Positions 1 to 11,185 of a DNA stretch of 64,000 nucleotides are shown here, in pieces. This DNA is from Phytophthora quininea (taxonomy: Eukaryota > Oomycota > Peronosporomycetes > Peronosporales > Peronosporaceae), in contig JAAVTG010001010.1 of assembly GCA_011947345.1 (NCBI GenBank), positions 62,001 to 126,000 on the forward strand, read 5' to 3'. The notes below the pieces were generated by a model. The model had not been told where the DNA came from. It worked only from the letters and a program-made list of their open reading frames with translations, and made no database searches. The stretch's first letter is position 1, and each line of letters starts with the position of its first letter. The position numbers and the translations under genes are program-made.

Positions 1-414
1 TTTAGGGTACTTCGACAGGACATCGTAGCATTCGATGTAGGCAAAATCGTGTCCATGGCGTTGCTTGTACAATTTCAAGGTCTTCTTCATCATGTCTCGA
101 TCAGTAGACCCTGACTCTCGCAAGGACTCGACACGGCTTACACAGCCGACATACTTCGCAATGGACTTTTGCATCTGTCCGCAATGTGCTTGCAGACTAG
201 CCCAGGCCCGTGGAGCAAGCCTTCCCTGTTCTATCGCGTCAGCGATGGGTTCTGATCTCTCCATAGCGTCCTTCACTCGCATCCACATCGTCTCGGCCGT
301 CTGGTTGATTCCGACCGACGGATCGGTAGACACATGGATGTAGGCTCTGGATAGCTCCAGATTCTCTACAGTGTGGTAGTTCTTTCCCCTGGGTGCCTTC
401 TCGCGTGTAGGCAT
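1..414 (-). CDS. NAM-associated/trihelix-like transposon protein, C-terminus off the window
   Basis: An open frame runs from an ATG at 414 on the minus strand to base 1 without a stop, 138 codons, so the gene continues beyond the window. The start region reads RGKNYHTVENLELSRAYI, followed by GINQTAETMWMRVKDAM and, at the end, a segment ending in CYDVLSKYPK. This order (charged RGK-N start, short acidic/aromatic block, GINQ...FW-like block, then a terminal W/Y...L...PK) is that of the plant and oomycete NAM-associated, Myb/trihelix-like proteins that often accompany PIF/Harbinger-type or other DNA transposons. A DNA-binding accessory role is inferred from the family, not shown. No transposase is visible with it in this window. 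Confidence 0.55.
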   Translation of the reverse strand, partial: MPTREKAPRGKNYHTVENLELSRAYIHVSTDPSVGINQTAETMWMRVKDAMERSEPIADAIEQGRLAPRAWASLQAHCGQMQKSIAKYVGCVSRVESLRESGSTDRDMMKKTLKLYKQRHGHDFAYIECYDVLSKYPK

Positions 415-765
415 TGCGCTGGTGCCTGTGATCGGTGTCGCCTTGTGTTTGTCTTCGACCAACAGCCACCTATTTTGCCGCTACATTTGGCGGAAAGATC
501 GCCGGGGATTGTCGTCGACTACATCTAGTTTGCCTTTTATCAGACGGGTGCGAGTCACGACAACAACTTCGAGGCCATCAAATAGCCAAACATGACTTTT
601 GGTCGGCGTTTGTAGCAACCGGTGGGAATGCTCTAAGTAGTTTAAGCTAAAACGTGCAGGCTTAAAAAACATGAAAATTGCCAAGTGCCATTTGTCCAAC
701 ATAAAGCTAGGTTCTAGTTCGCAGTGGCAAGCTACTACATCTAGCCTAGAAATGCACCTCGACTC

Positions 766-2246
766 CTAATCGAAAATCTGCGTGTACACGATGTTTCTCG
801 TGTGCACTCCTCCGTCCGGGTCTACGAACTCTGGATACTCAATCAACGCCTTGAACTTGCTTCGGGAGGTCACGCGAGACAACGCCACATACAACTGGCC
901 ATGGGAAAGCACGGGAAGCCAAGTACAGCCTCAAGTTTAACACCGTCTGACCTTGGGCCTTGTTAATCGTCATGGCGAATGCTGGTTGCACGGGGAACTG
1001 CTTTCGTCGTAGCCGGAAGGGGAAATCGGAGTTGTCGTCGTCGCTCACGAACATAATTCTCGGGATGAGTACTTCTTGCCTGTTCGTTCTCCAGTCATAA
1101 TTGTTGCTCGAATGACGTGGTCCTTCAAGTCGACGATTCGTAGACGCGTCCCGTTGCACAGTCCAAGATCCGGGCTCAGATTTCTCATCATCATGAGGGG
1201 ACGCCCTTCTTCAGCAGTAGTCTGTGAGGTGGAATCCCGTTCATGTTCACCGAGTGGAGGAACTCCTGCTCGAAAAACGTTCCGTCATCATCCTCCACCG
1301 AGTCCACCGACAAATACTCCCGCGCTGTCTCCGGAAGTCAAGCTGCGACTGCCTCGTTGATTCTCCGTACCGTCTCATTTGTAGTCGTCAAAACCGTCCG
1401 GCTGGCAAAATATTCATCCGTCGCAACCTCTGGATTGGCAATGTCGGCATACATTGCGTCAATGATGCGGGCCATACCCCTAGGTGTTGCCCCTGGAGCT
1501 ATTTCCTCGTCTTCGTCTTCCTTTACAGGAGGATTCGGGACCAGCATATCAGCAAGAATCTTGATGTAGTCATTGCCGAGGTCCGCACGTTTTCGTGCCG
1601 ACCCTCTCCAACGGCAAGCAAAACATCAGAGAGAGAGGATATCCTCGTCGCTTCCTCCTGTCCCCTCGCTCCCAATGCGCATATTCTGTGTTAACCGAAC
1701 CTGCAAAAGTGTCTCCACAGAGGCGATTCCTATATACATGCGTTGATCATTTCTGCAGGCGTGCCTCTCTTCACGACAGAAGGATCTGGCAGACACCTCC
1801 TGAGAGCACAAAAACCTTTCTGCCGAAAGGCTCCTTGGGGTTATTCACAATGTCCCGTAGCATTCGGTCGACAGCCTCAGACGTGTGGCGATGGGTCATC
1901 GGAGCTTCATCCCAAATGACCAAACTGGTCTGCTGGATAAGCTTGCGCAGGTGCGATTGTTGGAAAATCGAACACGTAGAGTCCTTGTCCAGTTTCAGCG
2001 GAATTTTGAAAGTAGAATGTGCCGTACGCCCGCCCATGAGAAGTGGAGATACAATTCCACTGGACGCAACAGCAAGTGCAATTTCCCCATCCAGACGCGC
2101 CCTGGCCAAGGTGTGTCCAAGTAGCGTAGACTTTCCCGTTCCTCCAGGTCCATCAACAAAGAAAAGCTTTTGTGAAACTTTCCGCGGGGATGAACTCCCC
2201 CTTCGTTGCGCGAAGCACTGGTCGTCGATACCTCATGTCCTGATCC
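766..2246 (-). pseudogene. Helitron helicase C-terminal half, broken (left copy)
   Basis: Reading from 2246 to 766 on the minus strand gives the Walker B-like VIWDEAPM and the C-terminal motif TINKAQGQTV of PIF1/Helitron helicases. The Walker A block present in the right copy lies at the left copy's breakpoint. The frame is interrupted after KVFVLSGGVCQIL and again near 1600 and 910. The first break is identical in the right copy. The two copies differ by scattered substitutions and single-base indels, so identity is very high but not complete. No functional product is expected. Confidence 0.75.
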
Positions 2247-2514
2247 TGTAATTCAGAAGCCGGATGCATGTCTCCACAGGAGGAATATACCGAGCATCAG
2301 AATAACACAGGATTTCGTTTGGTTCCTCGCGCGGGCGGGCCAACGGACAACTATCCCCTGGAACGACCACGATAGTCATCACGGTCCTATCCGAACTTTA
2401 CGCTGTTGCCCGTTTTATCACTGTTTTTCAATCAATACATTTGTATCAATACACAATAAAACACAAATTTAACCCACTTGGCCGAAATGAAAACGAATGT
2501 ATTCGATGAGGCTA

Positions 2515-2916
2515 TTAACAGTCAATGACCTGTCCCTGGCGGTAGCGACGGCGACGCGCAGTCTGTCGCTGGCGGACTCGGCGGCGTCGACGACGGTGGC
2601 GAGCTTCGCGAGGTGGTAGTGGCGGCGGTGGTGGTGGGCCGATGGTGACCGCCGCCAGGGCGATGGTCTCCTGCCGCCGGTCCAACCGTGGCAGCGGCTG
2701 CTCGGCGGCGGTGCTGTGCCAGAAGCTGCGGTGGTCGTCGCACGCCCGACAACGCCGCGATGCGCTCCTGGCGCGTGGCCTCTCGAAGGCATTCCACTCG
2801 AGGAGCTCCTCGCAGCAAACGCAGCGGAGGCACTGGTGGCCAAGGGCGTCGAGGTCGAGCGGCGCACGAATCACCTCGGCAGAGCAGCGAGCATAGGTAA
2901 CGTTCCCATGCTCCAT
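2515..2916 (-). pseudogene. Helitron N-terminal Cys-rich ORF fragment
   Basis: This 133-codon frame starts with ATG at 2916. Residues about 28-60 contain a C-x2-C-x2-C, a conserved aromatic, then C-x2-C, resembling a small zinc-binding module. The tail is Pro- and Arg-rich and low complexity. The first dozen codons are homologous to the start of the inverted right arm (3560-3597), so this is probably the beginning of the Helitron protein, cut off by an internal deletion. It could instead be a chance ORF. No enzymatic domain is visible. Confidence 0.4.
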
Positions 2917-3590
2917 CGCGTTTGGTTTTGGTTGTGTGTGGACTATGTGTGTAAGGGACTACTGTCGACCTCTTCATTAAGTACGTTTGGTGTATACCAC
3001 CCTACTATTGGTGTGGTCCACGTCTCGGGCCGCCTTCGCTCCGCTCGGCAGCGATTAGTCGAAATTGTTTTTGGCGAATGGGCGCCGCCGTCGCTGGCGC
3101 TCGGCAGCCAATGGCAGCGCCGGATCTTGTCCATCGAAACTCGGCGACAGACTGACAGACAAACCGACAGACAGCAAGTATCTAGTAGTAGTCTTAAGAT
3201 TGTCTTCCAACACTTCCATCAACGGTAAAGAACTTATGATAAACGGAAGATTATTTTGCGGGTCTTATTCGGATCTGGTCTAGGATCTTAGACTACTACT
3301 AGAGACTTGCTGTCTGTCCGTTTGTCCGTCGGTCGGTCTGTCGCCGAGTTTCGATGGACAAGATCCGGCGCTGCCATTGGCTGTCGAGCGCCAGCGACGG
3401 CGCCCATTCGCCAAAAAATTTCGACTAATCGCTGCCGAGCGGGCGAAGGCGGCGAGACGTGGACCACACCAATAGTAGGGTGGTATACACCAAACGTACT
3501 TAATGAAGAGGTCAACAGTAGTCCACACACGTAGTCCACACACAACCAAACCCAAACGCGATGGTGCGTGGGAACGTTACCTGCGCTCGC
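2888..3590. repeat. Inverted repeat formed by the 5' regions of two Helitrons
   Basis: The left arm at about 2888-3199 and the right arm at about 3286-3590 are reverse complements of each other with scattered differences. They are separated by an 86-bp spacer (3200-3285). Each arm begins next to the spacer with A then TCTTA(A)GACTACTACTAG, the probable Helitron 5' terminus. The arms carry GACAGACA-type short tandem repeats and end near the protein start codons. The structure is therefore read as two Helitron 5' ends facing each other, not as a separate foldback element. Confidence 0.65.
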
Positions 3591-6031
3591 TTGCGAAGAC
3601 GATGCTATACAAGGACATCCCCAAGGAGTTCGTTTGGAAAGAGAAGTAGTGGGTTCGGCGCAAGCAGTAGAGAGAGGTACTAGAAAGAATAATCCATGTA
3701 ACCTCCCGGACGCCGAGAAGTTTTCCTCCGAATATTGCTCTGTAATCGAAGAGGACCTACATCGTTCGAGAGTTTACGGACAGTTAACGGCGTCGTATGT
3801 CCCACGTTTTGGGACGCAGCGTTACAATTGGGATATCTTGACAACGATCAAGAGTGGGCTGCATGCATGAGAGAGGCTGCAAGTTTTCAGATCCCATACC
3901 AACTTCGACAGCTCTTCAGTACACAGTTAGTGTACTCGATGCCAAGCGACGTCCGTGGGTTGTGGGACCAATTCTATGAGGAATTGAATCGGGACATAGC
4001 GCATAAGCACCGGGATCTCCCCGAGTCTACACGAGAGACTGTGGTGATGTTTGAGACGCTAAAAGCGTGAACGATTTGCTAAAGGTGAGTGGGTATGCTG
4101 TGACCGATCTTGACCTTCCGCAGTTGAGTGATTTCCCGAGTTTGGTTCGACAGTCTCTTCTCGACAACAATCTCATACGCCGCGAGAAAAGCTACAGCAC
4201 AAGGACATTGGAGGCTATTGTTCGCGACGAGGCCAAACTCAACGAAGGGCAGAAAGCCGTATTCGATCAGATCATACAAGCCGTCGAAGCCGAGTTAGGA
4301 CATGAGGTATCGACGGCCAGCGCTTCGCGTAACGACGGGGGCAGGTCATCCCCGCGGAAAGTTTCACAAAAGCTTTTCTTTGTTGATGGACCTGGAGGAA
4401 CGGGAAAGTCTACGCTACTTGGACACACCTTGGCCAGGGCGCGTCTGGATGGGGAAATTGCACTTGCTGTTGCGTCCAGTGGAATTGTATCTCCACTTCT
4501 CATGGGCGGGCGTACGGCACATTCTACTTTCAAAATTCCGCTGAAACTGGACAAGGACTCTACGTGTTCGATTTTCCAACAATCGCACCTGCGCAAGCTT
4601 ATCCAGCAGACCAGTTTGGTCATTTGGGATGAAGCTCCGATGACCCATCGCCACACGTCTGAGGCTGTCGACCGAATGCTACGGGACATTGTGAATAACC
4701 CCAGGGAGCCTTTCGGCAGAAAGGTTTTTGTGCTCTCAGGAGGTGTCTGCCAGATCCTTCTGTCGTGAAGAGAGGCACGCCTGCAGAAATGATCAACGCA
4801 TGTATATAGGAATCGCCTCTGTGGAGACACTTTTGCAGGTTCGGTTAACACAGAATATGCGCATTGGGAGCGAGGGGACAGGAGGAAGCGACGAGGATAT
4901 CCTCTCTCTCTGATGTTTTGCTTGCCGTTGGAGAGGGTCGGCACGAAAAACGTGCGGACCTCGGCAATGACTACATCAAGATTCTTGCTGATATGCTGGT
5001 CCCGAATCCTCCTGTAAAGGAAGACGAAGACGAGGAAATAGCTCCAGGGGCAACACCTAGGGGTATGGCCCGCATCATTGACGCAATGTATGCCGACATT
5101 GCCAATCCAGAGGTTGCGACGGATGAATATTTTGCCAGCCGGACGGTTTTGACGACTACAAATGAGACGGTACGGAGAATCAACGAGGCAGTCGCAGCTC
5201 GACTTCCGGAGACAGCGCGGGAGTATTTGTCGGTGGACTCGGTGGAGGATGATGACGGAACGTTTTTCGAGCAGGAGTTCCTCCACTCGGTGAACATGAA
5301 CGGGATTCCACCTCACAGACTACTGCTGAAGAAGGGCGTCCCCTCATGATGATGAGAAATCTGAGCCCGGATCTTGGACTGTGCAACGGGACGCGTCTAC
5401 GAATCGTCGACTTGAAGGACCACGTCATTCGAGCAACAATTATGACTGGAGAACGAACAGGCAAGAAGTACTCATCCCGAGAATTATGTTCGTGAGCGAC
5501 GACGACAACTCCGATTTCCCCTTCCGGCTACGACGAAAGCAGTTCCCCGTGCAACCAGCATTCGCCATGACGATTAACAAGGCCCAAGGTCAGACGGTGT
5601 TAAACTTGAGGCTGTACTTGGCTTCCCCGTGCTTTCCCATGGCCAGTTGTATGTGGCGTTGTCTCGCGTGACCTCCCGAAGCAAGTTCAAGGCGTTGATT
5701 GAGTATCCAGAGTTCGTAGACCCGGACGGAGGAGTGCACACGAGAAACATCGTGTACACGCAGATTTTCGATTAGGAGTCGAGGTGCATTTCTAGGCTAG
5801 ATGTAGTAGCTTGCCACTGCGAACTAGAACCTAGCTTTATGTTGGACAAATGGCACTTGGCAATTTTCATGTGTTTATAAAGCATTTTATACGCCTGTAT
5901 GTTTTAGATTGCACTACTTAGTAGTTCGTGTGAAAAGCTAAATCATCCCGCCGGAGCGAAGCGGAGGCGGGCGGTCCACACAGCTGCATCCAACCATATC
6001 CCACCGCCGCGTAGCGGCGGCGCTCGGCTAG
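3286..6031 (+). mobile_element. Right Helitron, internally deleted, with 3' hairpin and CTAG end
   Basis: The 5' end is placed at TC (3286) preceded by A. The 3' end is placed at CTAG (6028-6031) followed by T. It is preceded by a perfect hairpin, CCGCCGC (6004-6010), loop GTA, GCGGCGG (6014-6020), with a 7-nt gap before CTAG, the canonical Helitron 3' structure. A second stem (CCCGCC ... GGCGGG) lies near 5950-5975. Between the ends is a degraded Rep/helicase gene that lost its N-terminal part just after the start region. At about 2.7 kb it is far shorter than an autonomous Helitron and cannot encode an active protein. Confidence 0.75.
3597..5775 (+). pseudogene. Helitron Rep/helicase C-terminal part, broken (right copy)
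   Basis: From 3597 successive frames give Helitron protein segments: MLYKDIPKEFVWKEK, then RGPTSFESLRTVNGVV, then a long stretch at 4067-4768 with Walker A (GPGGTGKST, about 4390-4415), Walker B (VIWDEAPM) and the preceding NEGQKAVFDQI block. The frame breaks after 4768 and again near 4910, 5350 and 5640. The motif TINKAQGQTV lies at 5570-5605 and the final stop at 5773-5775. The gene is a PIF1-family 5'-3' helicase remnant that in active Helitrons is fused to a Rep nuclease; the Rep part is absent. Confidence 0.8.
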
Positions 6032-6151
6032 TTTTATCAATGCGCAGTTTGATCCAGGTCCATTGATTGGTGCTTGACCACAAGCTTAGCTCACTTTCGC
6101 TTTGATCTGTCAAAGGAACAGGCAGCCTCTCCCCTCACTGAGTGACCCAGC

Positions 6152-6946
6152 ATGGCCAAGACCAAGCACACGCATAACGCCGCAAAGCACCCCCGCAAGG
6201 TGACTGCAAACATGAATACGCGGTCTCGCCGGGAGCTGCCGACATCCAGCTCGAGCCCGAGTCAAGCGCGTCAATGTCATGGGACTTACTTCCCGACCCA
6301 TCGTTCCGTGCGGTCAACACCGCTGTTCAGCCCCTTGTCAGGTACGTTGCCCAGTCCATCAAGCCACCCACCAACCCCGTTGTCACTAACCATTTTGCAG
6401 TCATCCGACGCGTTGGATGAACTACACCTGCCGATGACCGGGCTCTCGAGTCCAGGGGTATTAGCGCTATCGCCGCAGTCGCCATTGTCGGAGTCTGTTG
6501 CATCAACGGACACGTTGTCTCGGTGCTCGGCGTCTTCGTCGCCGCCGGTCGCCTCCAGGCAGCTTGCGTCGTCCGAACCCAGCTCGCCGTCCACGTCACA
6601 CGCATCAGCGGTGCGAGCACCGTGCAGCAACACGAATTTGTTTTACGGGGCCGATATTGCCGGAGTGTCTGCCGCAACTCCGCCGTCTGGAGAGATGGTG
6701 CACTACGGCGAGCCCGATCGAGCGATGTTTAAGTCAGTGATTCGGCTAAGAGGATTTCAGTACACCAAGGCTGCCGCGTCATCTAAGAAGATCGCATACA
6801 GGTGCAGTTTTTCCGTCGTAGTTGCAAGGGCAAAGGAGGGGTGGAGTTTAGTGCGCAGCGGAGCTGATGGCTTTCACGAACTTCAGGCCCCACAGCTGCC
6901 ACCAGCCCACTGTGATGTAGAGCCTGGGTTTCTTACCACTTCTTAG
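6152..6946 (+). CDS. Possible MULE-type transposon N-terminal fragment
   Basis: A 264-codon frame begins with ATG at 6152. Most of it is Ser/Pro-rich and low complexity. Residues about 190-235 (FKSVIRLRGFQYTKAA, then KKIAYRCSFSVVVARAKEGW) resemble the FAR1/MULE-type N-terminal block in which a phenylalanine and a YRCS motif precede a zinc-binding site. The rest of such a transposase is absent and the frame stops in unrelated sequence. A spliceable GT-AG stretch exists at 6342-6400, but splicing it leads quickly to a stop. It may be transposon debris or a chance frame; function is unknown. Confidence 0.25.
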   Translation: MAKTKHTHNAAKHPRKVTANMNTRSRRELPTSSSSPSQARQCHGTYFPTHRSVRSTPLFSPLSGTLPSPSSHPPTPLSLTILQSSDALDELHLPMTGLSSPGVLALSPQSPLSESVASTDTLSRCSASSSPPVASRQLASSEPSSPSTSHASAVRAPCSNTNLFYGADIAGVSAATPPSGEMVHYGEPDRAMFKSVIRLRGFQYTKAAASSKKIAYRCSFSVVVARAKEGWSLVRSGADGFHELQAPQLPPAHCDVEPGFLTTS

Positions 6947-7320
6947 TGTTGTTCTCGTGATACCCCCAAGTGAGTCAGACGGCTCCGCCCGGACAAGGGA
7001 TTTATCCGGGGCCGTGACCTGGGGAACTTTCCACTGAAGAGTTCCTTCGGGACCCTGTTCGGGACTAGGAACGGGAGGTCCCTGGGCCGGTCAGTACCTT
7101 CACCTTGTGTACCCTCTTCGAAAGTGATTGTGTCGATCAGGGACCAGTCACCGAGTTGTTTAGAGAACGTCCCGATTCGGTACTGGTGAGCTGCGGGCGG
7201 CAGTTATACACACAACGGTTCTGGACACTGCCTGGTCCGGGACCGGGGACACGACACACAATATACAATCTGTTCTTTCGGACGGAAGACTCCGGGGCGA
7301 TGGCCCTAGTAATATGAAAT

Positions 7321-7704
7321 ATGCAAACCCGGGTCGGTCAAACCGCTGCCGGGACACACAAATATGACATGCCTAACTCCCTGGGGGATGTAGGCAAAAG
7401 AATGGAAATATTACGGGGATTTCACTACGTGCGTGAGTTATCCGCACTAGGCCATGTGAACTTCTGGAAGGTGGCTGATGTAGCCAATCCTGCTGATGCC
7501 TTCACGAAGCCGCTGGTCACCCCAAGGCTGAATGTCCTGAAGCGACTGGTTGGAATGTCACCAGATACCGATGAAGCTCCGCGCGAGGCCAGACGGAAGT
7601 CTTACTTGGCAGGACGGCGTGTTGAAGTGAGATTTAGTTTGGACTTACGCCGACATCGACCCGCAGCCACGGCTCTGGGAAAGGGGACTCCTGTATTTAT
7701 GTAG
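7321..7704 (+). pseudogene. Ty1/copia retrotransposon RNase H C-terminal remnant
   Basis: The frame contains ILRGFHYVRELSALGHVNFW followed by VADVANPADAFTKPL and LNVLKRLVGM. These match the end of copia polyproteins, where the RNase H domain finishes with a (Y/F)HF(I/V)RE block, an AD-x-FTKPL motif and a short LGM-type ending. Only this terminus remains; integrase and reverse transcriptase are absent. The segment at 7105-7317 may be decayed upstream sequence. No long terminal repeat pair could be recognised. Confidence 0.65.
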
Positions 7705-9463
7705 CAGTATCTAGGAGAGCTATTCGTTCATTCACTCTCAAAAAAATTTCAAATTCACAAATGACTTGGTGGGCTTCGCAACGCAATAGCATTGATGTCA
7801 GGCACAGCTTCAACGCAGACGCACTAGATGCCCAAGTTATCCGTTGAGTTTTGCTAGCCTAGCGATTTACCCCAAATGCAAGTATTAGTAGCCTTCGCGT
7901 AGCCCCAGTAACTATAATTTCCACCGGGTTTGCGAGTAAAGTAGAGATGATATCGTAGGCCAGAGCAAAACCAAACGCTCTGGTAAAAGCTAAATTAATT
8001 CACACCGGACTGCATTTCATTTGTACTAGCCATTTAGAACGGCTATTGTGACCTCAGGTCTCAGCCGTTTCTGAGAAAAAAGATGCCGAACTCGTCGAAT
8101 TTTGTTTGAACTGTAACTACCTTTATACTAATTATTCCATAGAAAAGTGCTAAACTTGTGTAAAAGAACAACATGAAGGGGCTCAATCCTGCCAACTTAA
8201 TCAACTAGTAAATGGCTGAGAGTACTGCGAACGTAATCGTTATCGCAACAGCGATGAATGTATTTACTTATCAGCACATTCCAGTACAATAAATAGTTTT
8301 AGTGTTATTGGATTGGTAGAGTATCTATTTTACTATTATTAGGGCTATGCAAAGGATTTTTAAATACTGGTACCATTGATATGTATTTTCCGGCATCTGC
8401 CCTCGTGGATATGTGAGAATATTGGTCAGTTGGCAGGTACAAAGAAACTAAGATGGACGTATAGAAGCAATATCGGACGGGTAATTACCGGTACTAAGTT
8501 AGTACTATTAATCTGCGTTGACACTAATCCTTGTGTGGCTGGGCTATACGCTTCTCTCCTGTCTCCGAAAACTTTAAATAATACTTCTGTACTTGCATCA
8601 ACAGATCTTGCGACCGTATCCGACAAGTCCAAACGACACCACAACCGTCGTTGCAAATGACAATCGTACCATTGACAAGCGGTTAGTATTAAAAGAAAAA
8701 GAAGATTATCGATCAAGAATGTTGGGCTGACCCCACCTCTGGTGTGAACACATATACATAGTTTATGTATATCTGACGTCCAGGAATGCGATCACATCTG
8801 TGAAGGCAGGCTACGGTCAAGGTGGGATCTCGGCAAAGGCGAGGATAGGCACTACGAAAAGAACGGTCATTCACGATGGGAATTAATAGTGAGGCTTCAT
8901 CGCTCAGCCTAAACGGACACCTATTCCGAAATCTGCACGAATTCGTCGACCAACCGTAAACTGCGTATCATGGTATAGTAAACGGTGGCACGTGAAGGAG
9001 GGCGGTAGATAATCACAGCTCGACCCCGAAATCTTTTTCCCGGTGAGATGGCTTTTTGGCTCCACACATCATCTGCAAATCCAGAACGTGAAGACAATCA
9101 TACCAGTTGTCACCCCGACTCGACTCGGATATGCCTTTCCTACAATAGAGTCTATTAAATAGACTACATGTGCGTCGTTTTGTGGTAGTACTGTCTGTAC
9201 AGCACCTCCATCGAAACTATTGTTGCCTCTGTTATTCATACAACCGTTACGTTCCTGCTCGTAAGATGTCGAGGCGCAGTTCACTCTTCGTGTTTGCAGT
9301 ATTCTGCCATACGTTCTCACATCTTGAGATCCATTGTAAAGTCCACGACTGCGTGGAAAACAGCCGACTGTGGTTACAGAGCCCGTAGCGTGCTGTCAAG
9401 CAGGGTCACTTGCAGTTACTAGTCAATCTTGCATTCGCTCACCAGGCCCCACGGAATAACCTC
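7705..9463. other. Gene-free AT-rich stretch between transposon debris and the AA17 cluster
   Basis: No frame here has a recognisable domain. The stretch is richer in A/T than the flanking genes and probably contains decayed transposon sequence plus the promoter of the first AA17 gene. A perfect 9-bp hairpin (ATATACATA, loop GTT, TATGTATAT) lies at 8752-8772. Confidence 0.5.
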
Positions 9464-10339
9464 ATGCTGACTGCTGCCGCTCTTACGACCGCTGCTGCGC
9501 TGCTGGCGGCGTCGATTCCGCGTGCCGACGCTCACGGCTACATGCTTATCCCCGAGTCGCAGTTCAAGGGGTCCGCAAACTCGGCGTGGATCGTTCAGAT
9601 CGACCCCGTGTGGGCCAGCGAAGACTGGGACGGCAACAAGCCAGGCAGCGTCACCGCCTTTAACGCCCTCAAGAAGGCCAACAACTACGTCGATCTGAAG
9701 ACGTTGATGGACGACACGTCGGTTTACGGAGCCGACTGCGGTTTCACCGACCCGAACGGCACACCCCAGCCGATTCCGAGCGACGGCAAGGCGACATTCT
9801 CACGCGCCATCCAGCACGTCGGTCCGTGTGAGATTTGGCTCGACGACACCAAGGCGTTTTCGGACGACGACTGCTACGCCTCGTACGGTAACGAAAACGT
9901 CGATGTTAAGTCGGTCTTCCCCGTGGACTACTCGTCGTGCGATAATGGCGGCTGCAAGATGATGCGCTTCTACTGGTTGGCGTTCCAGGGAATCGACGGC
10001 AAGACTGTGTGGCAGTCGTATAGTAAGTTTCTGGTGATGCTGCTGCGTAGTTGATTGCCCTTACTAACGACCTCGTGTGCGTGTCACTTTGCAGAGGATT
10101 GCATCCCTCTTGCGGGATCCGGTGGTGGCGGCACTCGCAGAAGTCGCCGTCGTCGACGACCGGAGACAACACCTCGCAGCAATCGCCATCGAGCGGCAAT
10201 TCGGACTCGCCGTCGAGTGGGAACTCGGATTCCCCTTCCGGAGGCAACTCGGACTCCCGTCGAGCGGCAACTCGGCCACGCCGGCGCCCCAGTCACCTTC
10301 AGCAGACACTCCGGAAGTGACCCCAGCACCGTCGTCTAA
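9464..10339 (+). CDS. AA17 lytic polysaccharide monooxygenase, copy 1
   Basis: Secreted copper enzyme of CAZy family AA17, which in Phytophthora oxidatively cleaves pectin (homogalacturonan) during plant infection. Exon 1 is 9464-10022, the intron 10023-10094 (72 nt), exon 2 from 10095. A 23-residue signal peptide ends at ADA, leaving mature His1 (HGYMLIPESQF). The second His of the expected copper brace is at mature position 95 (QHVGPCEIW); the Tyr in RFYWLAF is the likely axial ligand. This copy has a 9-residue insertion before the VDYSSC segment. In exon 2 the Ser-rich tail frame is lost by two apparent single-base deletions (near 10133 and 10258) relative to copy 2; read as given it stops at 10339, while the tail's own frame would end at 10370. 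The catalytic domain is intact. Confidence 0.9.
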
Positions 10340-11185
10340 GTGCAATGGTCGTCGTAAGCGCCGCAACTGAGAAGTGCCGTTGAGTGGGAAGTCGTAAAGT
10401 GTTGGCTGTGAAGCTTCGCTATCATCGGTTGGCAATGATAGAGGAGAATATGGATACTTCGTGTACGTGAAACCTTCCATTTGGTGTTCGAGCTGCATTA
10501 CTTCGTGTCTTCCTTTACGTCGCAAGAGACTCGTTGAAGAAGAACATCGATCCGAGAGCACTCGAGTGCTGGATAGACGAAGCTTGCACGATCAAACGGA
10601 CAAGCCGCATCTCTTCGCATTCCAAACTCTCCCCTTGGGTCGGCCCTCTTTGTCACGCTTTACACTAAAGCGCGCATCCTACACTGCTTGCTACGAAGTG
10701 GTAAAAAGTCGAGTGAAGCGCCATCGTAGTAAACATTGCCAGCAATTGCTTTTGGGGATGTCGATAGCATTGGGCACTACTAACTAGTACTGTGCTGTAG
10801 CTAGCTCGGCGTATTCCGCCGGTGATTTCGCACTCGCGGCAGTTTTGCCGCGAGTTACAGCAGTAGCAATTCTGCACATGTAAAGAATTGCTGAGGCTGT
10901 TCGGCGGAATCGGACGATTTTGGTGTCCGAGACGAAGACACGTCCCCATCTCGCGACCGGAGCATGTCGTTCATCGTTCAACCGTCAATACCCGGTACCG
11001 ACGGAATCAGCTGGTGAAAACCCTCTGTGGCTGCCGCTCCATTACAGTCGCACATAGTATCCTCGGATGGGGAGGCAGCACTGACCAGGAAGCTCCAGCT
11101 GAGCCAGGACGGACGAACAAGCTGTGAGCTTTTCGTCACTCTCAAACTTGCTCCGCTCCTCAGCGCAAATACTTTGAAGACAGCC
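10340..11185. other. Intergenic region between AA17 copies 1 and 2
   Basis: No gene is supported. The region holds the 3' end of copy 1 and the promoter of copy 2. The only structure noted is the hairpin at 10830-10853, listed separately. Confidence 0.5.
10830..10853. repeat. Perfect 10-bp hairpin upstream of AA17 copy 2
   Basis: ACTCGCGGCA (10830-10839) and TGCCGCGAGT (10844-10853) are exact reverse complements around a GTTT loop. It lies about 330 bp upstream of the copy 2 start codon. A regulatory or structural role is possible, but nothing equivalent was seen before the other AA17 copies. Confidence 0.4.

Larger units (their letters stand above)
620..3199 (-). mobile_element. Left Helitron, internally deleted, minus strand
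   Basis: The putative 5' end reads TCTTAAGACTACTACTAG on the minus strand from 3199 and is preceded by A, as expected for A^T Helitron insertion. Reading leftwards it holds a start-proximal Cys-rich ORF (2916-2515) and then the C-terminal half of a PIF1-type Helitron helicase (2246-766). Homology to the right-hand Helitron is very high over 2246-668 and weakly detectable down to about 620. The 3' hairpin and CTRR end seen on the right copy are not found here, so the 3' end appears lost. The middle of the Rep/helicase gene is deleted. It shares frame breaks with the right copy, so both derive from an already inactive element. Confidence 0.7.

Noticed and set aside
2888..3590. Stand-alone foldback transposon
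   Set aside because: The arms begin with the same Helitron-type 5' ends and lead into Helitron genes on both sides, so two facing Helitrons explain them better.
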